From Frigoribacterium sp. Leaf8 (GTDB taxonomy: Bacteria; Actinomycetota; Actinomycetes; Actinomycetales; Microbacteriaceae): a stretch of DNA of 55,532 nt. Below are positions 49,191 to 55,532 of this stretch, piece after piece. A model generated the notes under the pieces. That model searched no databases and was not told where the DNA came from. It saw only the letters and a list, made by a program, of their open reading frames with translations. The position numbers and the translations under genes are program-made. Location of the stretch: contig NZ_LMKB01000007.1 of assembly GCF_001421165.1 (NCBI RefSeq), positions 54,841 to 110,372 of the forward strand. Direction: 5' to 3'. Each line of letters opens with the position of its first letter. Within the stretch, counting starts at the first letter, position 1.

Positions 49191-51541
49191 CCGACCAGAC
49201 CGACCGCGCCCCGCACGACGCCGAGATGATCGACGTCCGCCCCGAGGGCCACGTGCCCGACACCGTGGCGAACGCCGCGGCGACGCCCGATCGCGAGCAG
49301 CCCTACGGCGCCCTCGGCCTGAAGGCCGACGAGTACGCGAAGATCCGCGAGATCCTAGGGCGTCGCCCCACGAGCGGTGAGCTCGCCATGTACTCGGTCA
49401 TGTGGAGCGAGCACTGCTCCTACAAGTCGAGCAAGATCTACCTCCGGCAGTTCGGCCAGAAGGTCTCGCCCGCCATGAAGAAGAACCTCATGGTCGGCAT
49501 GGGCGAGAACGCCGGAGTGGTCGACGTGGGGGGCGGCTGGGCCGTCACCTTCAAGGTCGAATCGCACAACCACCCGAGCTACATCGAGCCGTTCCAGGGG
49601 GCGGCCACCGGCGTGGGCGGCATCGTCCGCGACATCATCTCGATGGGTGCCCGCCCCGTCGCGGTCATGGACCAGCTGCGCTTCGGCGACATCGACGCGG
49701 CGGACACGGCCCGCGTGGTCGACGGCGTCGTCGGTGGCATCAGCTTCTACGCCAACTGCCTCGGCCTGCCCAACATCGGCGGCGAGACCTACTTCGACGC
49801 CGTCTACCAGGGCAACCCCCTGGTCAACGCACTGGCCGTGGGCGTCCTGCGCCACGAAGACCTCCACCTGGCCAACGCCCGGGGCGTCGGCAACAAGGTG
49901 GTCCTGTTCGGTGCGCGCACCGGCGGTGACGGCATCGGTGGCGCCTCCATCCTCGCCTCCGACACGTTCTCGTCCGGCGGGCCCACCAAGCGTCCTGCCG
50001 TCCAGGTCGGCGACCCGTTCGCCGAGAAGGTGCTCATCGAGTGCTGCCTCGAGCTGTTCCGCGACGAACTGGTCGAGGGCATCCAAGACCTCGGGGCAGC
50101 CGGCATCAGCTGCGCCACGTCCGAGCTCGCCTCGAACGGCGACGGCGGAATGTTCATCGAACTCGACAACGTCCTGCTGCGCGACCCGTCGCTCACCGCC
50201 GAAGAGATCCTGATGAGCGAGAGCCAAGAACGCATGATGGCCGTCGTGCGTCCCGAGAAGCTCGACGCGTTCCTCGCGGTCGTGGCGAAATGGGACGTCG
50301 AGACGAGCGTGCTCGGCGAGGTCACCGACACCGGACGTCTCGTCATCAACTGGCACGGCGAAGAGATCGTCAACGTCGAGCCCCGCACGGTCGCCGTCGA
50401 CGGCCCGGTGTACGAGCGTCCCGTCGCCTACCCCACGTGGATCGACGCCTTGCAGGCCGACAGCGCCTCGTCGCTGCCCCGCCCCACGGGCAACGCCGTC
50501 CTGCGCGAGCAGTTCCTCGAACTGCTCGGCTCGCCCAACCTGGCCGACAAGAGCTGGGTCACGAACCAGTACGACACCTACGTGCTGGGCAACACCGCGC
50601 TCAGCTTCCCCGACGACGGAGGCATGATCCGCGTCGACGAAGAGACCGGTCTCGGCTTCGCGATCGCGACCGACGCCAACGGGCGCTACTGCCAGCTCGA
50701 TCCCAAGCAGGGGGCACGCCTGGCGCTGGCCGAGGCGTACCGCAACGTCGCCGTGACCGGTGCCGTGCCCGCCGCCGTGACCGACTGCCTGAACTTCGGC
50801 AGCCCGGAGGACCCCGAGGTCATGTGGCAGTTCTCGCAGGCCGTCGAGGGACTGGCCGACGGGTGCCTCGAACTCGAGATCCCGGTCACCGGCGGCAACG
50901 TGTCGTTCTACAACCAGACCGGCACGCGTCCGATCCACCCCACTCCCGTGGTGGGCGTCCTCGGCGTGATCGACGACGTCGCCAAGCGCATCCCGTCCGG
51001 CTGGCAGGACGAAGGCGACAACATCTACCTACTCGGCACCACGGCGCTCGAGCTCGACGGATCGGCCTGGGCCGGTGTGGTCCACGACCACCTCGGTGGA
51101 CGCCCGCCGGCGGTCGACCTCGCGGCCGAGGCGCAGCTCGCGCAGCTCCTGCACGCCGGTGGCGACCAGTCGTTGATCGCGGCGGCCCACGACCTGAGCG
51201 ACGGCGGCCTGGCACAGGCGCTGGCCGAGGCCGTGCTGCGCTTCGGAGTCGGTGCTCGCGTCTGGCTGGGTGAGATCATCGAGCGGGACGGCATCGACGT
51301 CGCGACCGCCCTCTTCAGCGAGTCGACCGGTCGCGTGATCGTCTCGGTGCCCCGCGAGGACGACGTCCGCTTCCGCGGCCTCTGCGAGGGCCGTGGCTAC
51401 CCGGTGGCCCGCATCGGCGTGACCGACGGCGAGTCGGGGTCGCTCGAGGTACAGGACGTCTTCACGGTGTCCATCGACGAGCTGCGCAGCACCCACCGTG
51501 GCACGCTGCCGGCCCGCTTCGGAGCCACCATCGGCGACTAG
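49187..51541 (+). CDS. purL: FGAM synthase large subunit
   Basis: 784 aa small-type PurL. Two AIR-synthetase-like halves: [12 protein letters not shown] and [51 protein letters not shown] in the first, and [29 protein letters not shown] and [14 protein letters not shown] in the second. Makes FGAM from FGAR, ATP and ammonia. GTG start overlapping the purQ stop. N-terminal 38 residues are variable. Confidence 0.97.
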   Translation: MTDQTDRAPHDAEMIDVRPEGHVPDTVANAAATPDREQPYGALGLKADEYAKIREILGRRPTSGELAMYSVMWSEHCSYKSSKIYLRQFGQKVSPAMKKNLMVGMGENAGVVDVGGGWAVTFKVESHNHPSYIEPFQGAATGVGGIVRDIISMGARPVAVMDQLRFGDIDAADTARVVDGVVGGISFYANCLGLPNIGGETYFDAVYQGNPLVNALAVGVLRHEDLHLANARGVGNKVVLFGARTGGDGIGGASILASDTFSSGGPTKRPAVQVGDPFAEKVLIECCLELFRDELVEGIQDLGAAGISCATSELASNGDGGMFIELDNVLLRDPSLTAEEILMSESQERMMAVVRPEKLDAFLAVVAKWDVETSVLGEVTDTGRLVINWHGEEIVNVEPRTVAVDGPVYERPVAYPTWIDALQADSASSLPRPTGNAVLREQFLELLGSPNLADKSWVTNQYDTYVLGNTALSFPDDGGMIRVDEETGLGFAIATDANGRYCQLDPKQGARLALAEAYRNVAVTGAVPAAVTDCLNFGSPEDPEVMWQFSQAVEGLADGCLELEIPVTGGNVSFYNQTGTRPIHPTPVVGVLGVIDDVAKRIPSGWQDEGDNIYLLGTTALELDGSAWAGVVHDHLGGRPPAVDLAAEAQLAQLLHAGGDQSLIAAAHDLSDGGLAQALAEAVLRFGVGARVWLGEIIERDGIDVATALFSESTGRVIVSVPREDDVRFRGLCEGRGYPVARIGVTDGESGSLEVQDVFTVSIDELRSTHRGTLPARFGATIGD

Positions 51542-51558
51542 TCACCATCCTGCGACGA

Positions 51559-51593
51559 CTCGAAGGCCCTCACCACAGGTGAGGGCCTTCGAG
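51559..51593 (+). terminator. terminator of purSQL
   Basis: Perfect 16-bp stem CTCGAAGGCCCTCACC paired with GGTGAGGGCCTTCGAG and a 3-nt loop, 18 nt after the purL stop. Confidence 0.88.
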
Positions 51594-51635
51594 GTCGTGG
51601 GAGGCAGAACCTCAAGGCTGCGCATCGTCTGCATG

Positions 51636-51641
51636 TAATAT
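51636..51641 (+). promoter_or_regulatory. -10 hexamer TAATAT, leaderless promoter
   Basis: TAATAT ends 7 nt before the ATG at 51649, in the most AT-rich short stretch of the window. An in-frame ATG at 51640 overlaps the hexamer and is rejected as start. Confidence 0.65.
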
Positions 51642-51648
51642 GTTTCAT

Positions 51649-52755
51649 ATGCAGAACCCGACCCCGTCCCCTGAGGCGTCCTTCCGCGATCGCGAACGCT
51701 TCTCGGGCATCCAGGGCCTCCGGTTCGTGGCAGCCCTCCTGGTGGTCGTCACCCACACCGTGTTCTACGCCCACGAACGACTCGACCCCTCGTTCCGCCC
51801 GTGGAGCTACGGATCGGTCGGGGTGGACGTCTTCTTCGCGATCAGTGGGTTCGTCATGATGCACACCGTCCGTCGCCTCGAGGGCACGCCGCGGGCCTGG
51901 GCCATCTTCGCGCGTCGCCGACTCGATCGCATCGTCCCGCTCTACTGGCTCGCGACGACCCTCAAGGTGCTCACCTTGGTACTCGTCCCTTCGGCCGTGC
52001 TGCACGCCACCCTCGAGCCGGCCAACACACTCGGGTCGTACTTCTTCATCCCGACCCGCAACGCCGAAGGCAACATCGAACCCGTCCTCGGCGTCGGCTG
52101 GACCCTCGTCTTCGAGTGTGCGTTCTACGCCCTCGTGGCCCTGTGCCTGGCCCTCAGACTCAGAGTCCTGCCCACCGTCGGAGCGGTGCTCGTCACCTGC
52201 TCGGCGCTATGGTGGGCCTTCGACGCCGCACGCCCGGCATGGGCGGTCTATTTCGACCCCATCGTCCTGTTCTTCCTCATCGGCATGGTGATCGCCGAGC
52301 TGACGCGTCCCGCCCGCCGTGGCTGGTTGTGGGCCGTGCTCGCGGTCTCCCTGGTGGCCCTGGCGGTCGTGCTCGCCACGTCCGTCGGAGACGGGGGCTT
52401 CGGGCGCAACGCACCAGCCCGATTCGCGGGCGTCACGGCTGTCGTGGCGGCGACGGTGCTGGCCGAAGGTCCCCTTCGCCGCGTGACGCCGACCTGGGTG
52501 CTCACCGGCGGTGCCGCGTCGTACGCGCTCTACCTGTTCCACCCCTTGGTGGCCCCGGCCGTGCCCGAGCTCTTCGCGCGCCTGGGTTGGATCGACGGCT
52601 GGCTGTCGGTCGCCGTGTCGGTTCCACTCCTGGTGGCCTTGTCGTTCGTCATCCACCGTCGCGTCGAGCGCCCCATCGCCAGGGTTCTCGCCCGACGAGG
52701 ACGCGGCCCACGGCGCCCACTCGGCTCCGAGTCAGAAGAGCCCCAACCGGCCTAG
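51649..52755 (+). CDS. membrane O-acyltransferase (OafA-like)
   Basis: 368 aa with about ten helices. ERFSGIQGLRFVAALLVVVTH and GSVGVDVFFAISGFVMMHTV are the OafA/acyltransferase-3 signature, followed by FARRRLDRIVPLYWL. Such enzymes acylate cell-surface sugars or secreted metabolites. It is a second, clearly different member of the same superfamily as 46613. No glycan gene cluster lies beside it. Start 51649 set by the -10. The hydrophilic C-terminal 30 residues are Arg-rich. Confidence 0.85.
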   Translation: MQNPTPSPEASFRDRERFSGIQGLRFVAALLVVVTHTVFYAHERLDPSFRPWSYGSVGVDVFFAISGFVMMHTVRRLEGTPRAWAIFARRRLDRIVPLYWLATTLKVLTLVLVPSAVLHATLEPANTLGSYFFIPTRNAEGNIEPVLGVGWTLVFECAFYALVALCLALRLRVLPTVGAVLVTCSALWWAFDAARPAWAVYFDPIVLFFLIGMVIAELTRPARRGWLWAVLAVSLVALAVVLATSVGDGGFGRNAPARFAGVTAVVAATVLAEGPLRRVTPTWVLTGGAASYALYLFHPLVAPAVPELFARLGWIDGWLSVAVSVPLLVALSFVIHRRVERPIARVLARRGRGPRRPLGSESEEPQPA

Positions 52756-52816
52756 CTGCTGGCGCCCGACCGCGCACCGACGACTCGCCCCCGAGGCGCG
52801 AAGCGGGGACGATCGC

Positions 52817-52851
52817 GTTCGGCGAAGCCGAACACGCCGCCGGAGGCGGCG
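52817..52851. repeat. two adjacent perfect hairpins
   Basis: GTTCGGC-gaa-GCCGAAC (52817-52833) and CGCCGCC-gga-GGCGGCG (52835-52851) stand one base apart, after the acyltransferase stop and before the tRNA terminator. Confidence 0.7.
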
Positions 52852-52869
52852 AGACAGGCACGAACAGCA

Positions 52870-52899
52870 ATTCCCCCGGGCCGCAAGGCCAGGGGGAAT
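52870..52899 (-). terminator. terminator of tRNA-Gln
   Basis: ATTCCCCC / GGGGGAAT outer stem with inner GGCC-gcaa-GGCC, a few nt past the tRNA 3' end on the minus strand. It may also stop the acyltransferase transcript from the other side. Confidence 0.75.
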
Positions 52900-52906
52900 C
52901 AAATTG

Positions 52907-52978
52907 CTGGGGTACCTGGACTCGAACCAAGAACAACTGAACCAGAATCAGTCGTGTTGCCAATTACACCATACCCCA
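52907..52978 (-). tRNA. tRNA-Gln (CTG anticodon)
   Basis: Clover-leaf read on the minus strand: acceptor TGGGGTA / TACCCCA, D-arm with AATTGGCAA loop, anticodon stem ACTGA / TCAGT with loop TTCTGGT (anticodon CTG), T-arm CTTGG-TTCGAGT-CCAGG, discriminator G. No CCA is encoded, so it is added after transcription, as is usual in actinobacteria. Confidence 0.95.
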
Positions 52979-53032
52979 ATGATGACAACCGTCAGGTCTA
53001 CATCACTGTCGGCCCATCATCTGGACCGACGT

Positions 53033-53968
53033 CTACTGTACAGCATCTGCCAGGTGTTCGAGGCCACCGATGAGGTCCCGGTTGATCACGGCAGCGACGC
53101 GGGCGCCGTCGCCGGCGGCAACGATGAGTTGCTGGGGACCGGGTGCGGTGCTCTCGCCGGCGGCGTACAGCCCGGGAACCGACGTGCGACCATGGCCGTC
53201 CACGACGAGCAGTCCGTCGCCGTCCAGGTCGGCCCCCGTCGCCGAGACGTAGTCGAGCGCGGCCGACCACTCCGGGCGGACGAAACCACCGGCCCGAGGC
53301 ACGACCGTGCCGTCCTCGAGCACGACCCCACGCATGCCGTCACGATCGCCGTCGATGCTCGTGACGCGACGACGGTCCACGGTGATCCCCCGGGCTGCCA
53401 ACGCAGCCTCGTCCTCCGAGGTCACCACGTCCGAACCGTGCGTGAAGACGATGAGGTCATCGGTCCACTGCGAGAGCAACAGGGCGCGGTCGACGAGGTC
53501 GGGGTGCTCACCGATCAGGGCGAGTGGCTGGTCACGCTTGTCGTACCCGTCGCACTCGATGCAACTGTGGACGTACGTGCCGTAGAACGCTCGGAGTTGG
53601 GCGATCTCAGGCAGGGTCTCGCTCAGCCCCGTCGTCACCAGGACGATCCCTGCCAGCGCGGACGACTCCTGCCCACGGAACGCGCACGAGATCTCGAACC
53701 CGCCGTCGACCGGGACGACGTTCGTCGCCAGGGTCTGCCGGTGTTCGGCCCCCTCGTACCCCAGGAACTCGTCGCGTCCGAGCTTGCGGAGCTCGAGCGG
53801 CGAGATGCCGTCGCGGGTGAGGTACCCGTGCGAGAGCAGCGTGGCGGAGTTCCGCGGCCGGTTGCTGTCGATCAGCACGACGCGTCGGCGGGCGCGGACG
53901 AGGTTGAGCGCAGCGCTCAACCCTGCGGGGCCGCCCCCGATGACAGCGACGTCGTAGCGCTCGATCAT
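53033..53968 (-). CDS. thioredoxin-reductase-like FAD oxidoreductase
   Basis: 311 aa. FAD motif [17 protein letters not shown] at the N-terminus, a CxxC pair in [14 protein letters not shown], and GLYAAGEST with the C-terminal FAD contact. Length and layout match thioredoxin-reductase-like enzymes that lack a separate thioredoxin next door. The redox pair is C-I-E-C rather than the C-A-T-C of true thioredoxin reductases, and the canonical second GxGxxA loop is weak ([14 protein letters not shown]), so its partner and pyridine-nucleotide use are uncertain. Start overlaps the gltX stop (ATGA). Confidence 0.8.
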   Translation of the reverse strand: MIERYDVAVIGGGPAGLSAALNLVRARRRVVLIDSNRPRNSATLLSHGYLTRDGISPLELRKLGRDEFLGYEGAEHRQTLATNVVPVDGGFEISCAFRGQESSALAGIVLVTTGLSETLPEIAQLRAFYGTYVHSCIECDGYDKRDQPLALIGEHPDLVDRALLLSQWTDDLIVFTHGSDVVTSEDEAALAARGITVDRRRVTSIDGDRDGMRGVVLEDGTVVPRAGGFVRPEWSAALDYVSATGADLDGDGLLVVDGHGRTSVPGLYAAGESTAPGPQQLIVAAGDGARVAAVINRDLIGGLEHLADAVQ

Positions 53969-55455
53969 GAGCGGTCGGCGAGAGCCGCGAGTCGGGCAAG
54001 GGTCGACTCGCGGCCGAGGATCTCCATCGACTCGAACAACGGCGGACTCACGCGACGCCCGGACAGCGCCACCCGCAACGGGCCGTAGGCCACGCGGGGC
54101 TTGAGGCCGAGTCCGTCGACGAGCGCCTCCTTGAGGACCGCCTGGATCGACTCGTGCGTCCAGTCAGCCAGGCCCTCGAGGGCAGCCGAGGAGGCGCGCA
54201 GCACCTCGGTGGACCGCTCGCCCAGTGAGGCCAGCGCGTCGTCCTCGTGGACCAGGTCTTCGTCGGCGACGAACAAGAAGCCGAGCATGCCACGAGCCTC
54301 GGACAGGAGGGTCATGCGTTCTTGGACGAGGGGCGCCGCCTGCACGAGCACGGCACGCTCGGCCTCCGTCGGCGGAACGCTGACGACCCCGTCGAGGTAG
54401 GGCAGCAGTCGCTCGGTGAAGTCCCCGACGGACAGCAGTCGGATGTGGTCGCCGTTGATCGACTCGGCCTTCTTCACGTCGAATCGCGCGGGGTTCGGGT
54501 TCACGTCGACGACGTCGAACGCCGCGACCATCTCGTCGATCGAGAACACGTCCCGATCGTGAGTCAAGGACCACCCCAGGAGCGCCAGGTAGTTGACGAG
54601 GCCCTCGGGGATGAAGCCGCGGTCTCGGTGATGGAACAGGTTGGACTCGGGATCGCGCTTCGAGAGCTTCTTGTTGCCGTCGCCCATGACATAGGGCAGA
54701 TGGCCGAACCGAGGGACGAACGTGGTGATGCCGAGCTCGACCAGCGCCTCGTAGAGGGCGATCTGGCGGGGAGTGGACGAGAGGAGGTCCTCACCGCGCA
54801 GGACGTGGGTGATGCCCATCAGAGCATCGTCCAGCGGGTTCACGAAAGTGTAGAGAGGCACACCGTTCGGTCGGACGACGACGAAGTCGCTGAACGATCC
54901 CGCCGGGAACGTGATCGCACCGCGGACGAGGTCGTCGAAGCTGAGGTCGCGGTCGGGCACTCGCAACCGGAGTGCCGGCTGACGCCCCTCGGCTCGGAAC
55001 GCCGCACGTTGTGCGTCGCTCAGCTCACGCTCGAAGTTGTCGTAACCCTGCTTGGGGTCTCGACCGTTGGCGATGTTGCGAGCCTCGATCTCCTCACCCG
55101 TGGCGAAACTCTCGTAGAGAAGCCCCCGCTCGAGCAGCTGATCGATGACCCCGCGATAGATGTCGTGGCGCTGAGACTGACGGTAGGGGCCATGAGGCCC
55201 ACCCGCGTCCACGCCCTCGTCCCAATCGATCTTGAGCCAGCGCAGGCCGTCGAGGATCTGCTCGTAGCTCTCTTCGCTGTCTCGGGCCGCATCGGTGTCT
55301 TCGATGCGGAAAACGAGCTTGCCACCCGTGTGTCGGGCGTAGGCCCAGTTGAAGAGGGCGGTGCGGATGAGGCCGACATGCGGCGTTCCGGTGGGCGAGG
55401 GGCAGAACCGCACGCGCACGTCGGTGCCGGTGGCGGTGGAGAAGGGAGCTGACAT
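53965..55455 (-). CDS. gltX: glutamyl-tRNA synthetase
   Basis: 496 aa class I synthetase. PHVGLIRT at 25-32 is the HIGH-type motif and KLSKR at 263-267 the KMSKS-type motif; FRIEDTD and [10 protein letters not shown] follow. Charges tRNA-Glu; in actinobacteria the same enzyme usually also charges tRNA-Gln for amidation by GatCAB, so its closeness to tRNA-Gln is fitting. TAAGAT ends 8 nt before the ATG, so it is probably leaderless. First gene of an operon with the oxidoreductase. Confidence 0.96.
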   Translation of the reverse strand: MSAPFSTATGTDVRVRFCPSPTGTPHVGLIRTALFNWAYARHTGGKLVFRIEDTDAARDSEESYEQILDGLRWLKIDWDEGVDAGGPHGPYRQSQRHDIYRGVIDQLLERGLLYESFATGEEIEARNIANGRDPKQGYDNFERELSDAQRAAFRAEGRQPALRLRVPDRDLSFDDLVRGAITFPAGSFSDFVVVRPNGVPLYTFVNPLDDALMGITHVLRGEDLLSSTPRQIALYEALVELGITTFVPRFGHLPYVMGDGNKKLSKRDPESNLFHHRDRGFIPEGLVNYLALLGWSLTHDRDVFSIDEMVAAFDVVDVNPNPARFDVKKAESINGDHIRLLSVGDFTERLLPYLDGVVSVPPTEAERAVLVQAAPLVQERMTLLSEARGMLGFLFVADEDLVHEDDALASLGERSTEVLRASSAALEGLADWTHESIQAVLKEALVDGLGLKPRVAYGPLRVALSGRRVSPPLFESMEILGRESTLARLAALADRS

Positions 55456-55463
55456 CGCTGACG

Positions 55464-55469
55464 ATCTTA
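55464..55469 (-). promoter_or_regulatory. -10 hexamer TAAGAT, leaderless promoter of gltX
   Basis: TAAGAT on the minus strand ends 8 nt before the gltX ATG. Confidence 0.55.
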
Positions 55470-55502
55470 CCGGGGTTGGTGGGTGGGTCAGCGTTAAACG
55501 CA

Positions 55503-55532
55503 GAAAGGCCCCTTCCGAGGAAGGGGCCTTTC
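55503..55532. terminator. terminator at window edge
   Basis: Perfect 14-bp stem GAAAGGCCCCTTCC / GGAAGGGGCCTTTC with a 2-nt centre. It likely ends a gene that lies beyond the right edge and is transcribed toward gltX. Confidence 0.8.

Noticed and set aside
1-55532. Many long open frames antiparallel to or out of phase with real genes
   Set aside because: High GC makes stop codons rare in all frames. These frames lack family motifs, and their products are Arg/Pro/Ala-rich shadows of the genes called here.
1-55532. Insertion sequences, prophage genes, integrases, or attachment sites
   Set aside because: I found no transposase, integrase or phage-structural signature, and no direct repeat of the tRNA-Gln 3' end within the window.

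Overview
The window is high-GC (roughly 70% or more) chromosomal DNA of an actinobacterium, most likely a member of the Microbacteriaceae. The grounds are a DUF3073 protein, a bacterial SCP-ortholog protein, split PurS/PurQ/PurL, an IdeR-type iron box, a desferrioxamine-type siderophore locus, GTG starts, and promoters that put the -10 hexamer 6-8 nt before the start codon. The genus cannot be fixed from the sequence alone. I see no IS element, prophage, CRISPR array, rRNA or plasmid function, so this is chromosomal backbone with accessory blocks.

Layout. 1-4.7 kb: a partial alpha/beta hydrolase divergent from an FCD-type GntR regulator, a GH13 alpha-glucosidase and a small membrane protein. 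4.7-11.4 kb: the iron block, with a siderophore-interacting protein divergent from a three-gene operon (PLP decarboxylase, N-hydroxylase, and an acyltransferase fused to an IucA/IucC synthetase) across one shared iron box. 11.4-14.4 kb: a MarR regulator, a DinB-like protein and two overlapping membrane-protein genes that look like diverged paralogues. 14.5-20.3 kb: a DEAD-box RNA helicase with a repeat-rich N-terminus and long leader, and an RND exporter. 20.3-24.9 kb: a yczR/yczE-type MocR-membrane protein pair and a KimA-like permease. 24.9-31.6 kb: a LacI-controlled sugar ABC uptake operon ending in a debranching-type glycosidase. 31.7-33.9 kb: a flavin monooxygenase, DUF3073, a VOC protein and a small membrane protein. 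34-51.6 kb: most early purine genes in three clusters (purM divergent from purF; purD-purC; purS-purQ-purL), interrupted by an ABC exporter pair, a membrane protein, an SCP-ortholog protein, a VOC dioxygenase-like protein, a GNAT, a katA-fur stress unit and a membrane acyltransferase. 51.6-55.5 kb: a second membrane acyltransferase, tRNA-Gln(CTG), and gltX overlapping a thioredoxin-reductase-like oxidoreductase.

How the genes work together. The iron block should make, by family analogy, a hydroxamate siderophore from a decarboxylated diamine and release iron from it in the cytoplasm. LacI with its promoter and operator, the binding protein, two permeases and the glycosidase form a self-contained oligosaccharide uptake and cleavage unit; the GH13 enzyme could process similar sugars. 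Fur and catalase form a peroxide/metal response pair. PurF, PurD, PurS/Q/L, PurM and PurC cover most of the path from PRPP to SAICAR.

Three sequence-wide signals are not explained by the gene list. A 9-mer (GGAGGCGCG or its complement) occurs at least 53 times by eye, often just after stop codons in a fixed orientation. Large two-tier palindromes lie behind many genes and lack a U-tract; two of them share an inner module. A consistent leaderless promoter layout sits at the heads of about a dozen transcription units.
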